From Campylobacter sp. MG1 (lineage in GTDB: Bacteria > Campylobacterota > Campylobacteria > Campylobacterales > Campylobacteraceae): a stretch of 64,000 nt of DNA. The translations under genes were made by a program, and so were the position numbers. The number at the start of each line of letters is the position of its first letter. Position 1 is the stretch's first letter. Below are positions 26,778 to 35,198 of this stretch, one piece after another. The notes under the pieces are model-generated. The model ran no database searches. It was not told the DNA's origin and saw nothing but the letters and a program-made list of their open reading frames with translations. The stretch covers positions 242,615-306,614 of the forward strand of contig NZ_JANYME010000001.1 in NCBI RefSeq assembly GCF_026616895.1, read 5' to 3'.

Positions 26778-27486
26778 TTCTTTTTAGCCTCATTTCTAAT
26801 AATCTTACAAAACAAGTAAATACTTTAACACTAGCATAATACACAACACCTGCGAAAATATAAGGCTTAGGGTCGTATAAAAGTGATTGAAAAATCTTGC
26901 TTTGAAAAGTCAAATCAACAACGCTTATAAACGCAACTACTGAAGTTTCTTTAAACAACGATATGAACTCATTTGCTAAAGCAGGAATGATATTTTTAAC
27001 AGCTTGTGGAAAAACTATCATTTTCATAGCTTGAAAGTGTGATAAACCCATAGACCTTGCTGCTTCCATTTGACCTTTATCAACGCTTTCAATCCCACTT
27101 CTAATAATCTCTGCAACATAAGCACTAGAATTAAGTCCTAAAGCAATAACAGCTACAAAAAATACATTTTCAACTTGAGCAAAAACCACAAATGCAAATA
27201 TCATTAAAAGCAGCATTAATGGCATACCCCTAATTAAATCTAAATATTCATTGATTAACATTGTTAAAAATCTATTCCTAAGCACTAATAAAAACGCTAA
27301 TAAAAATCCACCAGTAAGACCAATAATCAAACCAAGTGAAGTAAGTCCTAAAGTAGTGCCATAACTTTTAAGATAAGCTAAATGCTCTGCTTCGCTAAGT
27401 TCTTTAAATGGATAACAATAATAAGTAGTAATAATCACTATTGCAAGTGGAAAAATTACTTTAAAAATATTTTCTAAATTCTTCAA
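26770..27486 (-). CDS. amino-acid ABC transporter permease
   Basis: 238 residues from a TTG start at 27486, which follows AAAGGAAAAAAA. An ATG at 27531 would add 15 residues but lacks a ribosome binding site and extends into the leader zone. Five membrane helices are seen, and the EAA motif (EAARSMGLSHFQAMKMIVFP, about residues 147-166) that contacts the ATPase. It belongs to the HisM/GlnP (polar amino acid) permease family. Only one permease gene is present, so a homodimer is expected. It is the first structural gene of the operon, 63 bp after the histidine-rich leader frame. Confidence 0.82.
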   Translation of the reverse strand: MKNLENIFKVIFPLAIVIITTYYCYPFKELSEAEHLAYLKSYGTTLGLTSLGLIIGLTGGFLLAFLLVLRNRFLTMLINEYLDLIRGMPLMLLLMIFAFVVFAQVENVFFVAVIALGLNSSAYVAEIIRSGIESVDKGQMEAARSMGLSHFQAMKMIVFPQAVKNIIPALANEFISLFKETSVVAFISVVDLTFQSKIFQSLLYDPKPYIFAGVVYYASVKVFTCFVRLLEMRLKRND

Positions 27487-27549
27487 TTTTTTTCCTTTGT
27501 CTAAAATACAATCATAGAGTGTAAAACACAACTAAAAACGATATATAAT

Positions 27550-27630
27550 TTAATGGATATTATGTAGGTGTTTGATATGATGACGGATAGTAAGATATTT
27601 ATTATGTTTAATTAAATCTATAATTTTCAT
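27550..27630 (-). CDS. histidine-rich leader peptide of the amino-acid transporter operon
   Basis: A 26-codon frame from the ATG at 27630 to TAA at 27552-27550, preceded by AAAAAGGATGAAAG. Six of 26 residues are His, five of them in the last ten (HHIKHLHNIH). It lies 63 bp before the transporter permease and behind a -10 box at 27660-27665. Short frames rich in the regulating amino acid are the mark of attenuation or ribosome-stalling leaders, as in hisL of enteric bacteria. Here it would make transporter expression respond to charged tRNA-His. I see only weak alternative pairing (ATCATA in the His codons with TATGAT ahead of the permease), so the mechanism is open. Confidence 0.55.
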   Translation of the reverse strand: MKIIDLIKHNKYLTIRHHIKHLHNIH

Positions 27631-27659
27631 CTTTCATCCTTTTTGTAAAATAAGCTTTG

Positions 27660-27665
27660 ATTATC
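27660..27665 (-). promoter_or_regulatory. -10 box of the leader and transporter operon
   Basis: GATAAT on the minus strand (ATTATC on +), with A/T-rich upstream sequence and a transcription start expected near 27652. It serves the histidine-rich leader frame that begins 22 bases further on. Confidence 0.4.
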
Positions 27666-27726
27666 TCTTTTTTTACTTAATTTTAACTTATTTAAAAATA
27701 AAAATAAATTTATTTTTTAATCAAAT

Positions 27727-27739
27727 AATAATAATTATC
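27727..27739 (+). promoter_or_regulatory. possible Fur box upstream of the DUF2325 gene
   Basis: AATAATAATTATC fits the 6-1-6 Fur pattern (GATAAT-n-ATTATC) with one mismatch. It lies 24 bp upstream of the -10 box. AT-rich Campylobacter sequence gives many near matches, so this is tentative. Confidence 0.3.
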
Positions 27740-27762
27740 AGTTTATTTTAAAGTTTTTTAAT

Positions 27763-27768
27763 TATAAT
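27763..27768 (+). promoter_or_regulatory. -10 box of the DUF2325 gene
   Basis: TATAAT within TTTTTTAATTATAATTTTC, with a start expected near 27775, followed by the ribosome binding site AAGGAG at 27783-27788 and the ATG at 27797. Confidence 0.5.
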
Positions 27769-27796
27769 TTTCAAAATTATTTTAAGGAGATATACA

Positions 27797-28090
27797 ATGT
27801 CAGTATTAGTTATTGGTGCAGATGAGATTACACCTATAAAGGCTGTATTACAAAATTTAGGTGCAAGCAATATAACACATTGGGATGCTAGGAATGAAAA
27901 TAGAGTAAATCGTCAAAATATACCACAAGATACTGGCTGTGTAGTTATGCTTACAAGTTTTTTAAATCATAACACTATGAAAAAAATTAAAAATCAAGCT
28001 AAAAAAAGAAACATACCTTTAGTATGTGCTAAACGCTCGGTTAGTTGCGTCTATTGTGAATATTGTAAAGTATTAGGTATTAATAAATAA
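27797..28090 (+). CDS. DUF2325 family small protein
   Basis: 97 residues. The N-terminus MSVLVIGADEITPIKAVL and the later VVMLTSFLNHNTMKKIKNQA match the DUF2325 pattern (a small Rossmann-like fold). Near the C-terminus four Cys cluster as SVSCVYCEYCK with another at residue 76 or so, which could bind metal. Cytoplasmic by sequence; the function is not established. It stands alone, divergent from the transporter leader and convergent with gpmI. The possible Fur box upstream would make it iron- or redox-responsive. Confidence 0.7.
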   Translation: MSVLVIGADEITPIKAVLQNLGASNITHWDARNENRVNRQNIPQDTGCVVMLTSFLNHNTMKKIKNQAKKRNIPLVCAKRSVSCVYCEYCKVLGINK

Positions 28091-28094
28091 TGCA

Positions 28095-28122
28095 AATTTA
28101 CTATGATTTCTCATAGTAAATT
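28095..28122. terminator. bidirectional terminator between the DUF2325 gene and gpmI
   Basis: AATTTACTATG 28095-28105 pairs perfectly with CATAGTAAATT 28112-28122 around ATTTCT. It lies exactly between the two converging stop codons (28090 and 28124). Confidence 0.65.
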
Positions 28123-28123
28123 C

Positions 28124-29551
28124 TTAAAATAAAGCTTCTTCCATTTCCTTCGGTTTTTCTAAATCAAGTATTTTTAATACACTTGCTGCTACATTAGCTA
28201 ATGAGCCATTCTTTAAATTTATGTCTTTTTTATAATTATAAAGCCAACAACCAACATCAAAAGTAGTATGATTTGTAAGTTTTTTTCCTTCTTTATTTCT
28301 CATAGCCTCGCAATTACCATGATCTGAAGTAATTAATAAAGCATAATTATTATTTTTAGCACTCAACATAATTTTACCTAAACAATAATCAACGCTTTCT
28401 ACAGCTTTAATAGCTGCATTATAATCGCCAGTATGTCCTACCATATCTCCATTTGCGAAATTTACAACTATAAAATCATAACCATCATCAATGGCTTTTA
28501 AAACACAATCACATACTTTATAAGCACTCATTTCTGGCATTTCTGCATAACTTTTTACCTTAGGACTAGGTACTAAAACACGAGCTTCATTTTTAAATTC
28601 TTTCTCAACCCCACCATTAAAGAAAAAACTTACATGTGCATATTTTTCAGTTTCTGCTGTGTGAAATTGTTTTAAATTATTTTGACTTAAAATTTCAGCT
28701 AGAGTATTATTAATTTCAACTTTTGGAAAAATAACATCTAAATTTAATTTTTCATCATATTCACACATACATAAAACTTGCTCTGAACTTAAATTTACTT
28801 GTAATTCTTTAGCTAACTGTCTTGCTCTATCACTTCTAAAATTTACAATAATAACACCATCATTCATTTTAATATCACTTGTATCTAATTTTGTTGGCTC
28901 TATAAATTCATCAGTTATATTATTTTTATACGCATTTAAAACAATCTCTCTCATATCCTTTGGTTCATCTTCATTAAAAAGCATATCAATATATGCTCTA
29001 GTTCTATCAAGGTTGTTATCTCTATCCATAGCATAGAATCTTCCACTTATACTACTTGGTTTTATATAACTTGGATTTTTTTCATAAAAATCATAAAATT
29101 CTTGTGGCAATACATCTCTACCATCAGTGATTATATGTGCAAAACACTTACTGTTTTTACTTACAATCTCGCAAATTACATTAAAATGCTCATAGCTTGA
29201 ATGAACACCACCATCACTATATAGACCTATTACATGAATTCTTTTAAATTTAGATATAAATTTATTTAATGTATCATTTTCATAAATACTTTTATCTTCA
29301 ATGGCATTATTAATTCTTACTAAATTTTGATAAATAATTCTTCCACTTCCTATAGTCATATGTCCTACTTCACTATTACCTATGACTCCGTCAGGAAGGC
29401 CTACTGATTTACCACTTGTTTTTAGAGTACAAAATTTAGCCTCATCATTTAAAATTTTATAATTCGGTTTAGCAGCACTCATAAAAGCATTATAATAATT
29501 TTCTTTGTTTATCCCTATTCCATCGGTTATTACCAATATACATTTTTGCAT
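28124..29551 (-). CDS. gpmI: 2,3-bisphosphoglycerate-independent phosphoglycerate mutase
   Basis: 475 residues. Features include the N-terminal metal site ITDGIG, the active-site serine region GNSEVGHMTIGSG near residues 58-70, HIITDGRDV near 139-147, and SDHGNCEAM near 414-422. It interconverts 3- and 2-phosphoglycerate using Mn. It is slightly shorter than the usual 490-510 residues but shows all key motifs. A broken copy of its last about 57 codons is present at 51907-52078. Confidence 0.93.
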   Translation of the reverse strand: MQKCILVITDGIGINKENYYNAFMSAAKPNYKILNDEAKFCTLKTSGKSVGLPDGVIGNSEVGHMTIGSGRIIYQNLVRINNAIEDKSIYENDTLNKFISKFKRIHVIGLYSDGGVHSSYEHFNVICEIVSKNSKCFAHIITDGRDVLPQEFYDFYEKNPSYIKPSSISGRFYAMDRDNNLDRTRAYIDMLFNEDEPKDMREIVLNAYKNNITDEFIEPTKLDTSDIKMNDGVIIVNFRSDRARQLAKELQVNLSSEQVLCMCEYDEKLNLDVIFPKVEINNTLAEILSQNNLKQFHTAETEKYAHVSFFFNGGVEKEFKNEARVLVPSPKVKSYAEMPEMSAYKVCDCVLKAIDDGYDFIVVNFANGDMVGHTGDYNAAIKAVESVDYCLGKIMLSAKNNNYALLITSDHGNCEAMRNKEGKKLTNHTTFDVGCWLYNYKKDINLKNGSLANVAASVLKILDLEKPKEMEEALF

Positions 29552-29656
29552 TTTTTTCCTTTAAGTATAATTTAAGTGTTGATAGTAGCTAGTTAAACTT
29601 TATTAAGCTTTAATAGCTAAAATTTGTAAAACATTTTATATTATTAGGATTAAAAA

Positions 29657-30439
29657 ATGAAAAATTACTATGAAATTTTAGGTGTAAAAAAAGATGCAAA
29701 TGCTGATACTATAAAACAAGCATATAGAAGCCTAGCTAGAAAGTACCATCCTGATGTAAATAAAAACAAAGGTGCAGAAGAAAAATTTAAAGAAATCACT
29801 GAAGCTTATGAAGTTTTAAGTGATGAGAAAAAAAGAAAAGCTTATGATAACCCAAATTTTGGAGGATTTGGAAACGGTTTTTCCTCGGATTTTAACGATA
29901 TTGATTTTGATAATATTTTTTCACAGTTCGGCACTAGTGGTTTTAATGGATTTAATAAAAATTATTCAAGACCTATGAAAACTGAGTTAGAAATATCATT
30001 TAATGATTCTGTATTAGGAGCAAAAAAATATATTACAATAAATGGAGAATCTTTTGAAGTAGATATAAAATCTGGCGTTGTAAATAATCAAGAAATTTCA
30101 GTTACAAATAATAAAAAAACACTAAAAGCAGTTATAAAAATTACAAAAAGCAACGAATATGAAAGAGATGGGGACGATTTAATAAAAGAAATTCAAATAC
30201 CACTTAAAACTGCTTTATTTGGTGGAAAAATCGAATTTGATACGCCTAAAGAAAAAGGATTAAAAATAACAATAGGTGAAAATATAAAAAATGGTGGATT
30301 AATAAGGGTAAAAGGAAAAGGAATTTATAATTCTTATTCTAAAAATCAAGGTAATTTATTTTTAAGAGTCAAGGTTATTTTACCTAACATAAACACACTT
30401 GATGATAAAGTAGTGAAAATATTAAAAGAGTATTTATAA
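29657..30439 (+). CDS. cbpA: CbpA-type DnaJ co-chaperone
   Basis: 260 residues. A J domain fills residues 1-70 with the HPD motif ([11 protein letters not shown], about 30-40), followed by a Gly/Phe-rich linker and a C-terminal client-binding domain. There is no zinc-finger domain, which separates it from DnaJ. CbpA helps DnaK. It is followed after 10 bp by hspR and then kefB, the order seen in C. jejuni, where HspR controls its own heat-shock operon. The divergent gpmI gene lies 105 bp upstream, and no clear HspR (HAIR) site was found in the gap. Confidence 0.9.
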   Translation: MKNYYEILGVKKDANADTIKQAYRSLARKYHPDVNKNKGAEEKFKEITEAYEVLSDEKKRKAYDNPNFGGFGNGFSSDFNDIDFDNIFSQFGTSGFNGFNKNYSRPMKTELEISFNDSVLGAKKYITINGESFEVDIKSGVVNNQEISVTNNKKTLKAVIKITKSNEYERDGDDLIKEIQIPLKTALFGGKIEFDTPKEKGLKITIGENIKNGGLIRVKGKGIYNSYSKNQGNLFLRVKVILPNINTLDDKVVKILKEYL

Positions 30440-30449
30440 AGGAGAAAAA

Positions 30450-30794
30450 ATGAATTATGATGAACCAGTATTCTTAATCTCTGTAGTGTCTAAACAATTA
30501 AACATACACCCACAAACATTAAGGCAGTATGAAAGAGAAGGTCTAATAGAACCTAATAGAACCTGTGGAAAAGTTAGGATGTATTCTCAAAAAGATGTAG
30601 ATAGAATCAAAATGATTTTAAGATTTACTAGAGATTTAGGGGTAAATTTAGCTGGAGTTAGCATAATATTAGAATTAAAAAGTCAAATATCTAATTATGA
30701 AGAATTACTAATGAATCAAAAAAAGCAAAAAAATGCTTTGGTAAAACAAAATAACAAATTTGATATCATTTTTTACGAGGATAAAGATAATTAA
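30450..30794 (+). CDS. hspR: HspR, MerR-family heat-shock repressor
   Basis: 114 residues. The MerR-type helix-turn-helix is HPQTLRQYEREGLIEPNRT (residues about 18-36), followed by a MYSQKDVDRIKMI wing and a short dimerisation helix. Its size and lack of effector-binding domain fit HspR, the repressor of dnaK, groESL and cbpA operons in Campylobacter and Helicobacter, which senses stress with DnaK. It begins ten bases after cbpA (AAAGGAGAAAAA before ATG) and its stop shares one base with kefB. Confidence 0.88.
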   Translation: MNYDEPVFLISVVSKQLNIHPQTLRQYEREGLIEPNRTCGKVRMYSQKDVDRIKMILRFTRDLGVNLAGVSIILELKSQISNYEELLMNQKKQKNALVKQNNKFDIIFYEDKDN

Positions 30795-32401
30795 TGCAAG
30801 GCTTTTTGGAAATATTCTTAACTACAAGTGCTATAGCTATTGTGTTAAATGTAATATTAAAAAAATTTAATATACCAACAATCATAGGCTATATAGCTAC
30901 TGGCTTTATAATAGAAGAAGTGTTTTATGTAACAACATCAGAACAACTAAACCATATTGCTGAATTTGGAATTGTTTTTTTAATGTTTACAATAGGACTT
31001 GAATTTTCAGTAAAACATCTAATGACTATGAAGACTGATGTTTTCGTTAATGGTGCTTTACAAATGGGTATTACTGGATTAGTACTTGCTGTGCTACTTC
31101 AATACGGATTTAATGTAGATGAAAATACATCTCTTATTATAGGATTTGCAATATCACTATCATCTACAGCAATAGTACTAAAAATACTTAACGAAAATAA
31201 AGATATAAATGAAAAATATGGAAGAAAGGCATTAGGAATTTTACTTTTTCAAGATATTGCAGTAATACCACTTTTATTAATGATTGATATTCTAGGACAA
31301 AATGGAACATCAATTAGTAGTCTTATAATAAAAACATTAGTATCGGCTAGTATAGTATTATTTTTATTATTTTTTATAGGAAAATACATATATGGTAGAA
31401 TATTATATTATGTATTAAAAACTAATTCACAAGAAATTTTTATAGCTACAATATTATTTACTGTAGTTGGTGCTTCATTTTTAGCATATTATTTTGGTTT
31501 TTCATACTCACTTGGAGCTTTTATAGCAGGAATGATGATAGCCGAAACTGAATTTAAACACCAAATAGAAGCTGACTTAATCCCATTTAGAGATATTTTA
31601 TTAGGCATATTTTTTATAACAGTTGGATTGCAAATAAATTTGCAAATAATAATAAGCAAGTGGTTCTTAATAATAGCTCTAACTATTGGAATAATGCTAT
31701 TAAAAACTATTTGTATTTTTGTATTGTTATCACTGAAAAATACAAAAAGTGAAGCATTAAAAACAGCTCTTAGTGTATCACAAATAGGAGAATTTTCTCT
31801 TGCTATTTTTAGCATATTACTATCAAATAAAATGATAGATAACGATATAGCAGGACTACTTACATTATCAGTAATATTAAGTATGATAATATCACCATTT
31901 ATACTAAAGAATGTTAAAAAAATAGCTACCATTACAAATGATGAAATAGTTGCTATTATGCCGAAAATAGATAGTTTAAATGGACATTTTGTAATATTTG
32001 GTTATGGATTATTAGGTCAAGAAGTTGTATTAAAACTAAAAAATCAAGGTATTCCTTATATAGCATTAGACAATGATATGAGTTTGGTTGAATTAGGACA
32101 AAGTAGAGGTGAAAATGTTTATTATGCAAGTGCTGAACAAGATATGAGTTTTGAAAATGCGAATATAAAATCTAGTGCAGCAGTAATTGTAACAATATCA
32201 AACGAACAAACACTAGAATTAGTTAGCAAAAAAATCATAGATTATGCACCAAATGTAAATTTAATCATAAGAATTAATAAAGATGAGAAAAAAATATTTG
32301 ACAATCTAGGTGAAAATGTAAAAATGATAAAAGAAGAAGCAGTGGTTGCAAGAACACTTTTACAAGAAGCATTAGTTTGCAGAATAAAACAACAATCTTA
32401 A
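30794..32401 (+). CDS. kefB: KefB-type potassium/proton antiporter (CPA2) with RCK domain
   Basis: 535 residues. About 12 membrane helices fill residues 1-380 (GFIIEEVFY, EFGIVFLMFTIGLEFS and SLGAFIAGMMIAE are typical CPA2 segments). A TrkA-N/RCK nucleotide-binding domain starts at GHFVIFGYGLLGQEV near 395-409 and ends near 520. Probable K+ efflux under electrophile or pH stress. It is translationally coupled to hspR (one-base overlap) and lies ten bases before hemC. In C. jejuni the gene after hspR is also kefB. Confidence 0.85.
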   Translation: MQGFLEIFLTTSAIAIVLNVILKKFNIPTIIGYIATGFIIEEVFYVTTSEQLNHIAEFGIVFLMFTIGLEFSVKHLMTMKTDVFVNGALQMGITGLVLAVLLQYGFNVDENTSLIIGFAISLSSTAIVLKILNENKDINEKYGRKALGILLFQDIAVIPLLLMIDILGQNGTSISSLIIKTLVSASIVLFLLFFIGKYIYGRILYYVLKTNSQEIFIATILFTVVGASFLAYYFGFSYSLGAFIAGMMIAETEFKHQIEADLIPFRDILLGIFFITVGLQINLQIIISKWFLIIALTIGIMLLKTICIFVLLSLKNTKSEALKTALSVSQIGEFSLAIFSILLSNKMIDNDIAGLLTLSVILSMIISPFILKNVKKIATITNDEIVAIMPKIDSLNGHFVIFGYGLLGQEVVLKLKNQGIPYIALDNDMSLVELGQSRGENVYYASAEQDMSFENANIKSSAAVIVTISNEQTLELVSKKIIDYAPNVNLIIRINKDEKKIFDNLGENVKMIKEEAVVARTLLQEALVCRIKQQS

Positions 32402-32410
32402 AGGAAAAAT

Positions 32411-33346
32411 ATGAAAATAGCTACTAGAAAATCATTACTTGCTTTATGGCAAAGCGAATTTGTAAAGGCGAAATTACAAGAAATTGAGCCTAGTTTAAAT
32501 ATAGAATTATTAGAGCTTAGCACTAAAGGAGATGTTATTTTAGATACTCCTTTAGCAAAAATTGGTGGGAAGAATTTGTTTATTAAAGAATTAGAAAACG
32601 CAATGCACGATGGGCTTGCACAAATTAGCGTTCATTCTTTAAAAGATGTTGGGGCAAGTTTGGCGTATGATTTTAAACTTGCTAGTATTTGCAAAAGAGA
32701 AACTCCTAATGATGTTGTGGTTTTTCGTGGAAATGAAAAATCATTAAATGAACTAAAACAAGGCGCAAAAATTGGCACAACAAGTCTTCGCCGCCAAATG
32801 CAATTAAGATTAATTAGAGATGATTTTTCTATTCATTCATTAAGGGGAAATCTACAAACTAGACTTAAAAAATTAAAAGATGGCGAATTTGATGCGATAG
32901 TTTTAGCTTATGCAGGACTTAAGAGATTAAATCTTTTAGATGAGTTAAATTATGAGATTTTAGATACAAAAATTATGATACCTTCAGCAGGTCAAGGTGC
33001 TGTTGCGATTGAGAGTATTAATGATGAAAAGGTGTTAAATCTTGTATCTAAATTAAATTGCCCTAAAACAGCATTATTATGCAAAATTGAGCGTGATTTT
33101 ACTGCTACTTTAAATGGTGGTTGTGGTGCTCCAATAGGAATTAATGCAGCTTTTATTGATGATGAGATTATTTGTGTAAATGCGATTATTGGCTTAATTG
33201 ATGCTAGTAAAATTATAAAAATGCAAAGAAAGATTAATCAAGCAAATGCAAGTGATTTTGGGGTAGTTTTAGCAAAAGAATTTATAAAGCATGGAGCTTT
33301 AGAAATTCTAGCTGAAAATGAAGAATTATTAAAAGAAATGCTATGA
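32411..33346 (+). CDS. hemC: hydroxymethylbilane synthase (porphobilinogen deaminase)
   Basis: 311 residues. TRKSLLALWQSEFV at the N-terminus, KIGGKNLFIKELE near 46-58, SLRGNLQTRLKKL near 143-155, and the cofactor-binding Cys in NGGCGAPIG near 235-243. It joins four porphobilinogens on a dipyrromethane cofactor in haem synthesis. It overlaps the ubiD start by 4 bp; the same hemC-ubiD pair is found in C. jejuni. Confidence 0.95.
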   Translation: MKIATRKSLLALWQSEFVKAKLQEIEPSLNIELLELSTKGDVILDTPLAKIGGKNLFIKELENAMHDGLAQISVHSLKDVGASLAYDFKLASICKRETPNDVVVFRGNEKSLNELKQGAKIGTTSLRRQMQLRLIRDDFSIHSLRGNLQTRLKKLKDGEFDAIVLAYAGLKRLNLLDELNYEILDTKIMIPSAGQGAVAIESINDEKVLNLVSKLNCPKTALLCKIERDFTATLNGGCGAPIGINAAFIDDEIICVNAIIGLIDASKIIKMQRKINQANASDFGVVLAKEFIKHGALEILAENEELLKEML

Positions 33347-35163
33347 AAAATTATATAGAAAAATTAAAAAAAGCAAATTTATTAAACATAATTGAAACCC
33401 CTCTTGATACTGAGCTGGAAATACCTCATCTAGCATATTTAGAGGCTAAAAAAGAAGATTCTAAAGTTTTACTATTCACAAAACCTATAAAGGATGGAAA
33501 AGTTTGTAAAATTCCAGTAATTATGAATGTTTTTGCAAATAAAAAAGCATTAAATTTAGTACTTGGAAAAAGCACAGATGAGATTGCTAATGAAATTTCA
33601 TCTTTATTAAATTTACATATCCCACCAACATTTGGTGCTAAAATTGACTTAGCCAAAAAATTATTTTCTTTAAAAAATATAGCTCCAAAAAGAGAGATTA
33701 ACAAAAATGCACCTTGTAAACAAAAAGAATATTTACTAAATGAATTGCCAATTCTTAAAACTTGGGAAAAAGACGCAGGTGCATTTATTACGATGGGTCA
33801 GGTTTATACCAAAAGCCTTGATGGTAAGCAAAATAATTTAGGGATGTATCGTTTGCAAGTAATTGATAGTAAGCATTTAATTATGCATTTTCAACTACAT
33901 AAAGACGCAAATAATTTTTTTCATGAATATAAAAAGGCTAATAAAAAAATGCCAATAGCTATTGCGATAGGCGACGACCCACTTCATATATTTTGCGCTC
34001 AAGCACCACTGCCTAAAGGTATATTTGAATTAATGCTTTATGGATTTATCAAAAAACAAGGAGCAAAATTAGTTAAATGTGATACTAATGATTTGTATGT
34101 ACCAAGTAATAGTGATTTTGTAATAGAAGGCGAAATTGATGTAAATCATTTTGCTATTGAAGGTCCATTTGGAGACCATACGGGATTTTATACCCCGCAA
34201 GGTAATTTTCCTGTTATGAAAATTACAAAAATTACAGGCAAAAATGAGCCAATTTATAATGCAACGGTAGTTGGAAAACCTCCACTTGAAGATAAATGGA
34301 TGGGGTATGGAACAGAGAGAATATTTTTACCACTACTTAAGACAACTTGCCCTGATTTGATTGATTATTGTATGCCTGAAAACGGTGTTTTTCATAATTT
34401 AATAATAGCAAAAATAAAAAATAATTATTTAGGTTCAGCTATGGCTAATATGCATGCATTTTGGGGGGTAGGACAAATGAGTTTTGTAAAAAACGCTATA
34501 TTTGTTGATGAATATGCACCAAATTTAAGAGACTATCCAGCTATTTGTGAATATATTTTAAATAATTTCTCACCAAATAGATTATTAAAAAGTTATGGAA
34601 TTTGTGATGAACTAGATCATTCAAGCACAAGATTAGGTATGGGTGGAAAACTTGGGTTAGACGCTACAAATAATGCACACTATCATGCAAATACATATAA
34701 AGATGAAAATTTAGAAAAAGAAAAAATAGAATATAAACCTGATTTAAAAAATCTATTAGATACATTAAAACCTTTAGGATTATGTGAATATAGTATTTAT
34801 TATGCCGAAAGTAAAACGCAAATCACTTGTATTAGTCTTAAAAGAGATAATAATTTAAAAGAAATTTATGAAATATGTAAAAATTATTTGGGCGGAATTG
34901 TTGTATTATTTGATGAAGGAGTAAATTTAAACAACCCTTATATGTTAATATGGAAAGCTTTTAATAATTATGACCCTGCAAATGATATTATTATTGATGA
35001 AAACGGAGTTTTAGTAGCTGCTTATAGTAAAAATATTTTAGATAATTATATAAATAAATGGCCTGAAACTACAGAATGTAATAAAGAAGTCATAAAAAAA
35101 TTAATAGACTTAAAACTTATAAATGATGATGAAACTTTCTTTAATCAATACGAAATTTTCTAA
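33343..35163 (+). CDS. ubiD: UbiD-family decarboxylase, probably menaquinone biosynthesis
   Basis: 606 residues with the UbiD pattern: MYRLQVIDSKHLIMHFQLHK, AIAIGDDPLHIFCAQAPLPK, FAIEGPFGDHTGFYTP and LGMGGKLGLDATNNAH. UbiD enzymes use prenylated FMN to remove a carboxyl group from an aromatic ring. Campylobacter makes menaquinone by the futalosine route, so this likely acts there. The ATG overlaps the hemC stop by four bases. A hairpin terminator follows. Confidence 0.85.
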   Translation: MKNYIEKLKKANLLNIIETPLDTELEIPHLAYLEAKKEDSKVLLFTKPIKDGKVCKIPVIMNVFANKKALNLVLGKSTDEIANEISSLLNLHIPPTFGAKIDLAKKLFSLKNIAPKREINKNAPCKQKEYLLNELPILKTWEKDAGAFITMGQVYTKSLDGKQNNLGMYRLQVIDSKHLIMHFQLHKDANNFFHEYKKANKKMPIAIAIGDDPLHIFCAQAPLPKGIFELMLYGFIKKQGAKLVKCDTNDLYVPSNSDFVIEGEIDVNHFAIEGPFGDHTGFYTPQGNFPVMKITKITGKNEPIYNATVVGKPPLEDKWMGYGTERIFLPLLKTTCPDLIDYCMPENGVFHNLIIAKIKNNYLGSAMANMHAFWGVGQMSFVKNAIFVDEYAPNLRDYPAICEYILNNFSPNRLLKSYGICDELDHSSTRLGMGGKLGLDATNNAHYHANTYKDENLEKEKIEYKPDLKNLLDTLKPLGLCEYSIYYAESKTQITCISLKRDNNLKEIYEICKNYLGGIVVLFDEGVNLNNPYMLIWKAFNNYDPANDIIIDENGVLVAAYSKNILDNYINKWPETTECNKEVIKKLIDLKLINDDETFFNQYEIF

Positions 35164-35167
35164 AAAT

Positions 35168-35198
35168 TTAAGCTAGTAATAAACTAGCTTAATTTTTT
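35168..35198. terminator. bidirectional terminator after ubiD
   Basis: TTAAGCTAGT 35168-35177 pairs perfectly with ACTAGCTTAA 35183-35192 around AATAA, followed by TTTTTT on the + strand. The stop codon of the converging cyclase gene lies inside the right arm. Confidence 0.7.

Noticed and set aside
27487..27549. A classic attenuator terminator after the histidine-rich leader
   Set aside because: Only a four-pair GTGT/ACAC hairpin is visible, too weak and without a T-run; a terminator was therefore not annotated.
29552..29656. HspR operator (CTTGAGT-N7-ACTCAAG type) before cbpA
   Set aside because: I found no convincing inverted match in the 105-bp gap, so no site is listed.
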